Of a DNA stretch of 45,313 nt, positions 1-8,140 are shown one piece after another (position 1 is the first letter of the stretch; each line of letters starts with the position of its first letter). Source of the DNA: an uncultured bacterium (GTDB lineage: Bacteria; Bacillota; Clostridia; Lachnospirales; Lachnospiraceae); contig CAMWLE010000017.1 in the NCBI GenBank assembly GCA_947175015.1, positions 1 through 45,313 of the forward strand, given 5' to 3'. Under the pieces are notes generated by a model. It was given only the letters and a program-made list of their open reading frames with translations, made no database searches and was not told the DNA's origin. Position numbers and translations under genes: made by a program.

Positions 1-718
1 GTATACACCCTAATGGAATAACACCAAATTTCACAGGCAAAATAAAACAAGTATTAAAAATCATATGTGATAGGGAAACTATCAATATATTTTTATATAT
101 GAAAAAACATATTCCTAAAATAAATGAAATAGCAATCGTCCATATAAAATATATAAGTATTTCCTTAAAGCCCAAAGAATTTCTAATTGCCCACATGGGA
201 ATATGCCAAACAGCCCAGATAATTCCAACATAGATCAAAGCAAATTTCTTTTCTTCTACAGCGGCAATTTTATTCAATAAAAAACCTCTCCATGCCATTT
301 CTTCCAGCAGGGCTGTGACAAAAAGATAGGAACAATTTAGGACAACAGCCAAAGCTGTTGGATAACTGCTTGTGAATAAATCCATTTCGCCCATAATCAA
401 ACAATACATGGCGGAAAAGGATAAACCAATACAGCCCAATATTATGCAGCTCAATATTGCTTGAAATTTTACTTTTTCTGTAAATAAAGTCAAAACCCAT
501 TTTTTGAAGTATTTTTCTTGGAAAGAAAATACTATGGATACTGTAAGTGGTACGATAACAAATAAGTATTTTAAATTGAGTGCTATTTGTGAAACAGGAA
601 TTCCGTTTTTTTCTAAAAGCATGGGGAGATAGCATAAACAGGAAAGTATCAAAACCAAAGCTGTCCACCATAGTATTTTTGCATGTAATGTTTCTGTATT
701 TGATTTTTTTGTGTTCAT
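1..718 (-). CDS. CPBP-family (CAAX protease/bacteriocin-processing) intramembrane metalloprotease, C-terminus cut by window edge
   Basis: Reading the minus strand from an ATG at 718 gives an uninterrupted frame of 239 codons that runs off the left edge of the window. About six to seven hydrophobic segments are visible. The family's catalytic signature is present: EEMAWRGFLL, with the glutamate pair at about residues 139-140 and the arginine four residues on, then WHIPMW with the histidine near residue 172, then SHMIFN in the last membrane segment. These are the metal-binding positions of the ABI/CPBP (Rce1-like) proteases, which cleave within or near the membrane; roles range from peptide maturation to bacteriocin self-immunity. 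A GAGG lies upstream of the start. The substrate cannot be told. It is divergent from the next gene across a 430-bp control region. Confident of the family, not of the role. Confidence 0.85.
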   Translation of the reverse strand, partial: MNTKKSNTETLHAKILWWTALVLILSCLCYLPMLLEKNGIPVSQIALNLKYLFVIVPLTVSIVFSFQEKYFKKWVLTLFTEKVKFQAILSCIILGCIGLSFSAMYCLIMGEMDLFTSSYPTALAVVLNCSYLFVTALLEEMAWRGFLLNKIAAVEEKKFALIYVGIIWAVWHIPMWAIRNSLGFKEILIYFIWTIAISFILGICFFIYKNILIVSLSHMIFNTCFILPVKFGVIPLGCI

Positions 719-912
719 TTCATGTTCCTCGCTTCCTTCTGATTGGCGGCATTGCTTTACGGCATTATTCTACCACAAGTACATACTTAATGCTATCAAA
801 AATTACCCGAATCCGTGAAGTACATTTGCATGATTAGATTCAAAAGTCGGTATTAATGCCGAATTCTATTTCTATATCTTATTTTGGATATTTATCGTTC
901 ACAATATGGAAA

Positions 913-1068
913 ATCATGGTATAATGTTGACACAGAAGGGCATTGTGTCAACTTATGATTCCATGTGCGCTGAAGCGCACAAAATTATGGTATAATAAGA
1001 CCATATTCATGGCATGAAACGGCCGGATGGCCATCTATACCATGATTGATTTGTAATCATGGTATACT
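913..1068 (+). promoter_or_regulatory. Control region with three spaced extended -10 elements and nested inverted repeats
   Basis: The 433-bp gap between the divergent genes at 718 and 1152 contains the motif ATGGTATAAT at 916-925 and 987-996 and ATGGTATACT at 1059-1068, spaced 71 and 72 bp. Each reads as an extended -10 (TGnTATAAT). Between them lie TTGACACA/TGTGTCAA arms (927-934 and 944-951), a GTGCGC-TGAA-GCGCAC hairpin (965-980), and a perfect 12-bp inverted repeat TATACCATGATT/AATCATGGTATA (1036-1047 and 1055-1066) that includes the third -10. The arrangement suggests promoters under operator control upstream of the SMI1/KNR4 gene. No regulator is encoded next to it. The motifs are seen directly; their function is inference. 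Confidence 0.45.
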
Positions 1069-1151
1069 ATTAGCAGAGTTAGCTTGAGCTGATAACAATG
1101 GATATAAATAGGAAGTTTTTTTGATGTGTGGCGGAAGGGAGGAGTAGTAAA

Positions 1152-2666
1152 ATGGAACGGAAACATGATGCGGAATATACAGATGAGGACTATCGGGTTT
1201 TGCAGGACATTCCGGTACAGCCCTTTTTAGAGGACCTGCGTGCTCTGTGCCGTTCTGCTTTCGGGGAGGATTGGACGGATCAGCCTGCTGAGGCAGAGGC
1301 TATGGAGAAGCTGCGGGAATACACTTTCCTTCCGGAAGCATTTCATGCGCTGTATCAGGTCATCGGCAGAGAAGAACGGCTGCTTAGGCAGGGATTTCTG
1401 CCGGTGGAGCGTATGGTGTTGGAACAATATTCCGATAGGAATCGAAGGTTGGAATATCTGGTTTATTGCCGGACGAGAGATCATGAACAGTATGCTTTTT
1501 CCCGGGAATTGCCTGTGAATCGGGTGATTAGCCCCACAGGAGGTATTTTTTGGTGTGACACACATTCTATTGATAATACCAGAGCCGAATGGGAGAAATG
1601 GTATCGGTGGTGTGCCTGGGGCGGTCCGCCTCAAAGTCTCGGCACGCTTCTGCTGCGGCAGGTGGGGCAGGCTTTGGAGGGAGAGATGCCGAACTGCGTC
1701 TGGATTAAACTTTCTTTTAAGGGAATCGGAGACCGCAGCCGATATGAAGTGGCAGCAGAGCAGTTGGGATGTACCATGTTGAACAGCATTAATATCTGTG
1801 GGTATGAATTTGCCTGTGATGAAGCACGCGGAATGCTTTTGAAGTTTGCGGAGGACTATCAGAAGAAGTGCCTGGTTTACAGTCGGGAAACGGCGGTACT
1901 GGAAGCATTGGGGGAGAAATATACCATCATCTGGCAGAAAAGGAATGGAAAAAAGATACTGGATCCCAGAAAATTCATCCAGAGTCCTCCGCCGGTGAAT
2001 TTTAAGGAGAAATTGGATATGCTGGCAGATGTATTGCTGGGGAAAAAGTCTATGGCGTTGGAAGCGGAGGAAATTGAAAAGGCTGAGAAGCGATTGGGAA
2101 TAACTTTCCCGAAGGCGTTATGGGAGTTTTACCTGCGTTTTGGCAAGGGCGGAAAGCTGTTTAGCGATGGTGCATTGAATCTCATCTATACACCAAAAGA
2201 ATTGAGGAATGATATGAATGGGGAGGGCTGTGGAAATGAGCATTCTTCGGAAGAGGATGGCGTCATACCGATATGCGATCCGGTACTGGCAGTAGAAAAT
2301 CAGGCGGTATGGCTGCTACGTCTGGATCGGGAAACAGGACTTCCCTATCTGGATCTGAGAAATGGAGAGAGGGATACATTGGGGATGAGTCTGGAAGATA
2401 CATTATTGTGGCTGCTGGCCATGAATGGGCTGGGGTTCCTGCCCAGGGTCGGAGAGTGTTCTCTTGAGGATAATGGAGAAAGCCGAGCGCTGCTTGACCA
2501 TTTTTTTCACTTTTTGAGTATCGGGAAACAGGCTGTATTTGCAAATCCTCAGCGTGGACTGTTGGGCTGCTGCAATGGTGAAGGGTTGATATATATTATG
2601 GCCAGCCGGGGCAGTGCATTGGAGAAACTGGAGGAAGATGCCGACATTTGGGTAGGAGAGTTATAG
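1152..2666 (+). CDS. SMI1/KNR4-domain protein of unknown function
   Basis: 504 residues from ATG 1152, chosen because GGGAGGAG sits about 7 bases upstream; an in-frame GTG at 1128 lacks such a site. The C-terminal half (from about residue 310) has the SMI1/KNR4 (SUKH) pattern: a helix with EIEKAEKRLGITFPKALWEFY, then a segment predicted as strands with GVIPICDPVLAVENQAVW, then a helix ending in LLWLLAMNGLGFL. The N-terminal 250-300 residues are rich in Trp, Glu and Arg and I do not recognise them. SUKH domains often occur in immunity proteins of polymorphic toxin systems and in stress-linked proteins. No toxin is visible next door. It may or may not belong with the Hsp70 cluster downstream, from which it is separated by 499 bp and a promoter. 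Confidence 0.7.
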   Translation: MERKHDAEYTDEDYRVLQDIPVQPFLEDLRALCRSAFGEDWTDQPAEAEAMEKLREYTFLPEAFHALYQVIGREERLLRQGFLPVERMVLEQYSDRNRRLEYLVYCRTRDHEQYAFSRELPVNRVISPTGGIFWCDTHSIDNTRAEWEKWYRWCAWGGPPQSLGTLLLRQVGQALEGEMPNCVWIKLSFKGIGDRSRYEVAAEQLGCTMLNSINICGYEFACDEARGMLLKFAEDYQKKCLVYSRETAVLEALGEKYTIIWQKRNGKKILDPRKFIQSPPPVNFKEKLDMLADVLLGKKSMALEAEEIEKAEKRLGITFPKALWEFYLRFGKGGKLFSDGALNLIYTPKELRNDMNGEGCGNEHSSEEDGVIPICDPVLAVENQAVWLLRLDRETGLPYLDLRNGERDTLGMSLEDTLLWLLAMNGLGFLPRVGECSLEDNGESRALLDHFFHFLSIGKQAVFANPQRGLLGCCNGEGLIYIMASRGSALEKLEEDADIWVGEL

Positions 2667-2779
2667 AAGGCAATGGGTAAGAATGGCATAGAGTACATAT
2701 TACAAATGATATGGAGTGAGCTTCACAGTGAATGGCATGACTAAACTATCAGTTACTGTTCACTCCGTGACCAGTAACT

Positions 2780-2905
2780 GATGCACAGAAATCGCAAATG
2801 CAGCGATTTCGCGCACGACTGTCTCGGGTTTTCACGCATAAAGCGCGTGAAAACGCCTCGCGGTGGCGTAGGTGTGAAAAGTAACAACTATAACATTTAT
2901 ATGAT
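2780..2905 (+). repeat. Dispersed intergenic repeat, copy A (hairpin-forming)
   Basis: About 105-125 bp that recur in inverted orientation at 34278-34380. The core holds GATTTCGCGCACGACTGTCT, then a 10-bp perfect stem GTTTTCACGC (2828-2837) / GCGTGAAAAC (2845-2854) with a 7-base loop, then a CGCC/GGCG stem and the tail GTAGGTGTGAAAAGTAAC. The flanks also contain a TCAGTTACTG/CAGTAACTGA inverted pair around 2749-2782. No open reading frame. This looks like a MITE-like or BOX/REP-like intergenic family of the host genome. A sigma-A promoter follows at once. Confidence 0.75.
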
Positions 2906-2923
2906 GAAACTATGGAAGTTACA

Positions 2924-2952
2924 TTGTAAAAGTACTGTATTTATTGTATAAT
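2924..2952 (+). promoter_or_regulatory. Sigma-A type promoter for the tautomerase/GrpE/Hsp70 cluster
   Basis: TTGTAA (2924-2929), 17-bp spacer, TATAAT (2947-2952). A weaker second candidate is TTTACA (3007-3012), 16 bp, TAGAAT (3029-3034). The leader to the ATG at 3166 is about 200 bases. No CIRCE element (TTAGCACTC-N9-GAGTGCTAA) is seen, so HrcA control of the classical dnaK type is not indicated. Confidence 0.55.
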
Positions 2953-3165
2953 TTTGGAGTGAAGTATCGTATTTGGTAGTTTGTACTGCGCTTTCTTTTT
3001 ACTGTTTTTACAATTTGAGTGTAGAGGATAGAATATGGAGAATTGCACTGGAAGGAATAACAGGGTGTGATTGAGATTGTTTACAGACAACAGGTATTAG
3101 CTTCAAGGTGCATGAGAATGGATTTATTGTTAAAAATACGCAATGAAATGTGAAGGAGGAACGTT

Positions 3166-3510
3166 ATGCCGTTTATTAATTCAAGGGTAAGTGTGACAGT
3201 AACGAAAGAACAGGAAGCGTCGTTAAAGGACAAGCTGGGAAAAGCGATTTCTATCATTCCGGGGAAATCCGAAAAGTGGCTGATGATAGAATTTGCAGAT
3301 GGTTGTAATTTATATTTTCAGGGAAACAAGGAAGAACCCACCGCTTTTATAGAGGTCAAAGTATTTGGCAGTATTCCGGAGGGTTGTCTGGACAAGCTGA
3401 CTGAGACGATTTGTGATATTTATGAGACAGAATTGCAGGTGAAAAAGGACCGCATATATGTAAAATATGAAGAGGTTGGAAAATGGGGTTGGAACGGCAG
3501 TAATTTTTAG
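3166..3510 (+). CDS. MIF/phenylpyruvate tautomerase-family protein
   Basis: 114 residues, the usual length of a macrophage migration inhibitory factor subunit. It begins MPFINSRV, so the catalytic proline follows the initiator Met as in MIF and tautomerases. The middle GKSEKWLMIEF matches the conserved beta strand after the first helix, and the end RIYVKYEEVGKWGWNGSNF matches the MIF C-terminus (RIYINFFD...VGWN.STF). Family members form trimers and tautomerise aromatic 2-oxo acids such as phenylpyruvate; the physiological substrate in bacteria is mostly unknown. A strong AAGGAGG lies 7-8 bases before the ATG. The gap to the GrpE-like gene is 14 bp, so the two are almost certainly co-transcribed, an unexpected pairing. 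Fold and family are confident; the role is not. Confidence 0.85.
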   Translation: MPFINSRVSVTVTKEQEASLKDKLGKAISIIPGKSEKWLMIEFADGCNLYFQGNKEEPTAFIEVKVFGSIPEGCLDKLTETICDIYETELQVKKDRIYVKYEEVGKWGWNGSNF

Positions 3511-3524
3511 GAGAGCGGAAAAAT

Positions 3525-4238
3525 ATGTTATTTGATAGTCGGAAGAAGGAAGAAAAACTGCGGTGTGTTTTGGAAACATTCTCGCAAAGAAATGAGGAAT
3601 CTATTGCTGCGCTGGAAGAAAAGCTGAGGAAAGCTCTGGAAGAGGATTTGAAGAAAACCATGGAAGAAGCACTGAAGAAAACCATGGAAGAAGAGCTGAA
3701 GAAAAATATGGAAGAAGGTTTTGGGAAGCATCTGGAGGAGAAGCTGGAACAAAACAGGGAGGAGAACGGCAAGCTGCTTCGCAGACAATCAGGTTCTCTG
3801 GAGGATATTTTGGAAGAGCTGCAGCGTCAGGGGGAAGACAAAGAGAATGTAAAGAAGCAGTTACAGGAAATACGGGACAGGGAAAATGCTTTGGTGGAGT
3901 TATGTTGTGTTCTGTCAGGGCAGAAGGAAATGATTCTGCGGCAGCTTTTGGCAGAGGGAGCTCTTCCGGAGAATGTGAGGGCAGGATGGCGGCAACAGGC
4001 GGAACTTATGGAGCAGGAAGCAGAGAAATATGAGAGACAGTGTGCCTTCGGTAAGATTGGAGAATGTGGAGAGAAGGTAGATTATGAATGTCATCAGATA
4101 CTGTCAGTGTGTGCTGCCGCAGTGGAAGAACAGAGCGGCACAGTAGCACAGGTATATGCATCAGGCTATTCCTACCATGGACAGATCATAAAGAAAGCCC
4201 AGGTGTGCGCATACAAAATGGAAGAGAAGCAATCCTGA
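3525..4238 (+). CDS. Divergent GrpE-like nucleotide exchange factor with long coiled coil
   Basis: 237 residues. Residues about 15-130 are almost all helix, very rich in Glu, Lys and Leu, with an octad repeat LKKTMEEA / LKKTMEEE / LKKNMEEG at about 42-65 encoded by 24-bp tandem repeats (3648-3719). The last 60 residues have the layout of the GrpE beta domain: GEKVDYECHQIL in place of the usual G..FDP..HEAV, then SGTVAQVYASGYSYHGQII, then KKAQVCAYK in place of R.A.V.V.K. GrpE dimerises through its long helices and releases ADP from Hsp70. The Hsp70 gene lies 590 bp on with only one small gene between, which supports pairing. The conserved FDP is missing, so it is a paralogue and not the housekeeping GrpE. 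The assignment rests on pattern recognition; a structural prediction would settle it. Confidence 0.7.
   Translation: MLFDSRKKEEKLRCVLETFSQRNEESIAALEEKLRKALEEDLKKTMEEALKKTMEEELKKNMEEGFGKHLEEKLEQNREENGKLLRRQSGSLEDILEELQRQGEDKENVKKQLQEIRDRENALVELCCVLSGQKEMILRQLLAEGALPENVRAGWRQQAELMEQEAEKYERQCAFGKIGECGEKVDYECHQILSVCAAAVEEQSGTVAQVYASGYSYHGQIIKKAQVCAYKMEEKQS
3648..3719 (+). repeat. 24-bp tandem repeat inside the GrpE-like gene (three units)
   Basis: Units at 3648-3671, 3672-3695 and 3696-3719 differ at only a few positions and encode an eight-residue motif (LKKTMEE plus one variable residue); a degenerate fourth unit follows at 3720-3743. An octad is not the canonical heptad of a coiled coil. Copy number may vary between strains by slippage, which would change the length of the helical stalk. 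Confidence 0.8.
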
Positions 4239-4337
4239 ATAACTATACATAAAAGTATGATGATGTGAAGCTATCTATGGAAGCAGTTTAGGAGAGTGAA
4301 GAGATAGGGCGCTACCTGATATAGTAGAGATGTTAAG

Positions 4338-4724
4338 ATGAAATTTGGAGTAGATAAAATAGAATATGAAAACGATAAAATTATTGTAACTGGAACTACA
4401 GAGATTGGAAAATTTAAAGGCGTGTGGAAATACAGGGAACAACCTGTTGTAAAGTATACATATTTTATCGAATTATCATATGAGAAATTTGAAAAAAAGA
4501 TATCTCAAAGTCCGGCATGTAATTTTAGTACATCCATATGTGATGATATGGTGGTTTTTAATTGTCAGGTTGAAGATATAGACGAGGATGTATATTATGT
4601 ACGGTTTGCAACGGATTGGCTTGACATGGTTGAGATAGAAAGTAACTGTGTTCTGCTTGATAAAGGAAGTTTTGCGTCATTTACAGTCAGATATGAGGAT
4701 ATATGGATATATCCGTATGATTAA
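4338..4724 (+). CDS. Hypothetical protein, probably beta-rich
   Basis: 128 residues, not recognised. The sequence alternates hydrophobic and charged residues with many Tyr, Phe, Val and Ile (for example KIIVTGTTEIGKFKGVW and DEDVYYVRFATDWLDMVEIE), as in a mainly beta fold; no signal peptide or membrane segment. It is clearly more AT-rich than its neighbours and has only a weak ribosome binding site, two signs that it was inserted later between the GrpE-like and Hsp70 genes. Small genes of this kind are often immunity proteins or adaptor subunits, but nothing in the sequence proves either. Confidence 0.6.
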   Translation: MKFGVDKIEYENDKIIVTGTTEIGKFKGVWKYREQPVVKYTYFIELSYEKFEKKISQSPACNFSTSICDDMVVFNCQVEDIDEDVYYVRFATDWLDMVEIESNCVLLDKGSFASFTVRYEDIWIYPYD

Positions 4725-4828
4725 TATTGAGATACCAAAATTCAAAATTGCGGAGTCGTTAATGGGAACTCTTTTCCGAAAAGGGAGAAAAATATAGATA
4801 AGCATAATAAAATGCAGACAGGAGAGAG

Positions 4829-6532
4829 ATGAGCGATACGATAATTGGCATTGATTTAGGAACAACCACAACGGAAGCGGCCATATACAGGGATAATAAG
4901 CCGGAAATGATATTGAACTTTGACGGGCAGATTGTTACCCCTTCTGTGGTGGGGTTGGATGAGTCAGGAAATATGATCGTAGGCGAGAAGGCGAGGGCGC
5001 AATATATTCTGGCACCGGAGCGGACAGCGATCGAAATGAAGAGGAAAATCGGTACGAAAAAGCCTATTAAGCTTGGGAAAGAGTCCTTTTCAGCGGTGGA
5101 GTTGTCGGCAAACCTGTTATCTTATGTGAAGCGGTACGCCTCACAATATCTGGAGGAAGAGATAACAAGGGCAGTGATATCCGTTCCCGCTTATTTTGAT
5201 GACATTCAGCGGCAGGAAGTGGTGGAAGCCGGGAAGAAAGCGGGGTTTGTGGTGGAACGTATCATCAATGAACCAACCGCGGCGGCCATGAGTTACGGGA
5301 TTGACCACATGGAAGAGGAAAGCTATGTGTTGGTATATGACCTGGGCGGCGGCACTTTTGATGTGACTTTGCTGGAAATGTTTGATGGTGTATTGGAGGT
5401 CAAGGCCAGCAGCGGAGATAATCGTCTGGGGGGAAAGGATTTCGACGAAAGGCTCATAGATTGGCTGCGTACCAGATTTGAAGAAAAGCATGGGGTGAAG
5501 ATTGCGCAAAATGTCTATGCCATGGCTCGTTTGAAGGAACAGGCGGAGCAGTGCAAGATTGCATTGAGTACCCAAGAGGAAGTAACAGTACGGATTCCTA
5601 TGCTGGCGGAGAAGAATCATGTGCCCCTGGCATTGGAGGAAACAGTTTCGCGGAAGCAATTTGAAGAGTTGATATCGGATTTGATAGAAAGAACTCATCA
5701 GCCGATTCATGTGGTAATGGCTGACAGCGGAATCGGCAGAGGTGAACTTGCCATGGTGCTGTTGGTGGGAGGTTCTACACGAGTTCCGTTGGTAACACAG
5801 GATTTGAAAGAATTTCTGGGCATAGAGCCGGTTACGGAGGTGCACCCGGATTATTGCGTGGCACAGGGAGCTGCAGTTTGCGCTGCTATGATAGGAGAGC
5901 AGCTGGAAGATGGTCTTGTAATGACAGATGTGAATCCATATACTCTCGGTGTTCGGACGGTAGACTTGTACAATGATGACATTATGAGTGTTATCATTCC
6001 CAGAAATGTAACCATACCAGTGACAAAACATGACACATTTTCCACTCTGTATCCCGGACAGACAGTGGTGGATATTGAAGTATACCAGGGAGAGTCCGAG
6101 GTTGCAAGCCGAAACCATTTCCTGGGTCATTTCCTGTTGGAGGGAATTCCTGCCACAACGAGGGAAAATGAAAAACTGGATATTGCTTTTACTTACAATA
6201 TCAATGGCATGCTTCAGGTAGAGGCAACTGTGCTCAGTACAGGAAAGAAAGCGAATCTGGTGATTGACTTGATGGATAGCGGAAAAGAAGAAACTGTGGA
6301 TGTAAGTAACTGGCGGGAGGCAGATTGCGCTTCGGCGTATCGCTCCATTATCCGCAGAGCGGAAAAATGGCTTCGTCAAAATGAAAAGGATGAGGAGAGA
6401 TCGGAAGATAAAGGAGCGGAGAATGCCAGACTTGAGGAGTTGTTATATCAGTTAAAGAAAGCAATCCTGGAGGAAGATGAAGACCAGGCGGACGAGCTTG
6501 CGGATGAAGTGGAAGAAATGCTGGACGAATGA
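4829..6532 (+). CDS. Short Hsp70 (DnaK/HscC-like chaperone)
   Basis: 567 residues against about 610-640 for DnaK; closer to HscC in length. All Hsp70 ATPase motifs are present in order: IGIDLGTTTTEAAIY (residues 6-19), SVPAYFDDIQRQ, INEPTAAAMSYG, VYDLGGGTFDVTLLE (about 168-182), GDNRLGGKDFDERL, and LLVGGSTRVPLV (about 311-322). The interdomain linker and substrate domain follow from DVNPYTLGVRT (about 367) to about 495. The lid is reduced to one or two acidic helices ending EDEDQADELADEVEEMLDE. So ATP-driven peptide binding should be possible, with a shortened lid and no EEVD-like tail. GGAGAGAG precedes the ATG. The upstream GrpE-like and downstream J-like genes make a complete dedicated chaperone cycle; a housekeeping dnaK operon (hrcA-grpE-dnaK-dnaJ) is expected elsewhere in the genome. 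Confidence 0.93.
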   Translation: MSDTIIGIDLGTTTTEAAIYRDNKPEMILNFDGQIVTPSVVGLDESGNMIVGEKARAQYILAPERTAIEMKRKIGTKKPIKLGKESFSAVELSANLLSYVKRYASQYLEEEITRAVISVPAYFDDIQRQEVVEAGKKAGFVVERIINEPTAAAMSYGIDHMEEESYVLVYDLGGGTFDVTLLEMFDGVLEVKASSGDNRLGGKDFDERLIDWLRTRFEEKHGVKIAQNVYAMARLKEQAEQCKIALSTQEEVTVRIPMLAEKNHVPLALEETVSRKQFEELISDLIERTHQPIHVVMADSGIGRGELAMVLLVGGSTRVPLVTQDLKEFLGIEPVTEVHPDYCVAQGAAVCAAMIGEQLEDGLVMTDVNPYTLGVRTVDLYNDDIMSVIIPRNVTIPVTKHDTFSTLYPGQTVVDIEVYQGESEVASRNHFLGHFLLEGIPATTRENEKLDIAFTYNINGMLQVEATVLSTGKKANLVIDLMDSGKEETVDVSNWREADCASAYRSIIRRAEKWLRQNEKDEERSEDKGAENARLEELLYQLKKAILEEDEDQADELADEVEEMLDE

Positions 6533-6721
6533 AGTGTGAGAAGAAATCTTAAGAGGCGGCATTACGTTAATTTCAAACAAATTTTTCAGGCACTTTGGTA
6601 TTTGAGGAATACTGCGCCTATGAAACGAAAGTGCTGAGAAAATGGAAAGTTTCGCAAATGAAACAGGATAAAATCATAGAAGGCAGCTTGTTCGTTATGG
6701 CAGGTTGGTATGAGGATTGAG
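6533..6721 (+). other. Noncoding gap between Hsp70 and J-like genes
   Basis: 189 bp without a convincing gene, terminator or promoter. It contains TTTTTCAGGCACTTTGGTAT (6582-6601), which resembles TTTTTCAGGCGCC...GCTTTGGTAT near 19290-19318; the match may be chance. GAAAC/GTTTC arms around 6620-6665 could form a weak hairpin. Confidence 0.3.
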
Positions 6722-8122
6722 ATGAAAAGTGATTATGAAATACTGGGTCTGGAAGAGGGAGCGGATGAGAAGGAGATCAAGAGGGCGTATTTTAAACTGG
6801 TTCGCCAATTTACGCCGGAAAAGGCGCCTGAACGATTTCAGGAGATCAGAGAAGCTTATGAGAATCTGAAAAGCGGGAAAGGGAAGGCTGTTCTGACATT
6901 TACAATTCCCGATGATCCTTTCGCAAAGAAGATGCTGGAGCAGATAGAGACGCGGTATAGGCAGCATGTATATTGGGAAGCGCTGGAAACTGCGGAAGAG
7001 GCTGTCAGACGTTTTGGGGAAAGTGAAGGGTTTCTATATTATCTGGGGCTCTTACAGCGAAAAAATTATTATAGTGGAAAATCTGTGAAAAGTTTTGAAA
7101 AGCTGGTGAAGCTGTATCCTGATAAGGTGGAGTATGCGAAGGAGTTGGCTATTTCCTATTTGGAGAGGGGATATGGCAAGAAGGCGTATGCGGCATTTGG
7201 AAAAGCGTATGATATGGGATGCAGGGAGATTGATTTTCTGGACAGCTATGCCATTAACTGCAGGGAACGTGGGGATGAAGAGCGCAGTTTTGCATTGCTG
7301 TTAGAAGTCATAGCGGCGGGCAGCGCTGACAAGAAGGAATACATGATGCAACTGCTGGATGCTCATACGGGTTTGTTTGTTTTATGTATGGAGTGCGGCG
7401 GGCAGCGTCTTGAACAGGCAAAGGAAAGTCTTCTGAAGTTCATGGGAGAAGCAGTACCTTACATGGCGGAATATTTGGAAGATTTGGAGAGCCTCATAAA
7501 GAATGTGATGTATGTATGTAATGATAAAGGTGGGACAGAAGAAAAATTCTTGACGGATGTTTTTGAATATTTGAAGCAGGGGCTTGGAAGGGATAAAGCC
7601 GAAGCACTTTGGATGAAGAACATGAAAAGAATCAGAGTTCTTATGATGGAGAAGGATGCCAGAATATCTGATTTTATCTTGGCTGCTTATGAGTATCTAA
7701 CCAGAGGCTCCGGGTGGGAAAAGGCTGAAGAAAGCCGAACACTTTTTGAACGATTTGCATTATTGGACGTTAAACTGTGTATTCTGGAGGAATGGCCGGA
7801 GATCAGGAAGGAATTTGAGATCATACGGACGGAATATCCCGATTGCTATAAAGTGTTTCAAGGCTTTATAGAGACGTTGGAACAGACGAAAAGCATTGAT
7901 TTCCTGAGAGAGAAACTGAAGAAAGAATATGACCGGATGGAATTGGATGTTTCTGGGGGAAAGTATTATGAGAAATATCCGGAACGTCGCAGGCAGGAAA
8001 ATGTAATCTGCGACGGATATGAAGAGGAGCCGTATGTCCGTATGCAGCCCAAAGTGGGGCGGAATGACCCCTGTCCATGCGGCAGCGGCAAGAAGTATAA
8101 AAAGTGCTGTGGAAAGGCATGA
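6722..8122 (+). CDS. J-like domain protein with TPR-like repeats and C-terminal SEC-C zinc motif
   Basis: 466 residues from ATG 6722 (GAGG 5 bases upstream; ATG 6710 is in frame but poorly placed). Residues 1-52 follow the J-domain pattern ([27 protein letters not shown]...[14 protein letters not shown]), but the HPD tripeptide that stimulates Hsp70 ATPase is replaced by TPE at 31-33. Helical repeats resembling TPR fill about 75-200 ([44 protein letters not shown]). The C-terminus is a SEC-C motif, [16 protein letters not shown], the zinc-binding tail of SecA. This combination suggests a co-chaperone or scaffold that brings clients to the neighbouring Hsp70; SEC-C could bind zinc and ribosomes or SecB-like partners as in SecA. 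190 bp separate it from the Hsp70 gene. Confidence 0.85.
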   Translation: MKSDYEILGLEEGADEKEIKRAYFKLVRQFTPEKAPERFQEIREAYENLKSGKGKAVLTFTIPDDPFAKKMLEQIETRYRQHVYWEALETAEEAVRRFGESEGFLYYLGLLQRKNYYSGKSVKSFEKLVKLYPDKVEYAKELAISYLERGYGKKAYAAFGKAYDMGCREIDFLDSYAINCRERGDEERSFALLLEVIAAGSADKKEYMMQLLDAHTGLFVLCMECGGQRLEQAKESLLKFMGEAVPYMAEYLEDLESLIKNVMYVCNDKGGTEEKFLTDVFEYLKQGLGRDKAEALWMKNMKRIRVLMMEKDARISDFILAAYEYLTRGSGWEKAEESRTLFERFALLDVKLCILEEWPEIRKEFEIIRTEYPDCYKVFQGFIETLEQTKSIDFLREKLKKEYDRMELDVSGGKYYEKYPERRRQENVICDGYEEEPYVRMQPKVGRNDPCPCGSGKKYKKCCGKA

Positions 8123-8140
8123 TGCGGCCTTTTACACTGG

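Noticed and set aside
270..671. 133-codon minus-strand frame near the left edge
   Set aside because: Another minus-strand frame of the same stretch encodes the CPBP protease with EExxxR and HxxxW motifs and runs on past the edge.
2900..3165. CIRCE/HrcA operator before the chaperone cluster
   Set aside because: No TTAGCACTC-N9-GAGTGCTAA or close variant was found.
5141..6379. 412-codon frame on the minus strand opposite the Hsp70 gene
   Set aside because: It lies wholly antisense to a gene with all Hsp70 motifs, has no ribosome binding site and its protein shows no domain pattern.
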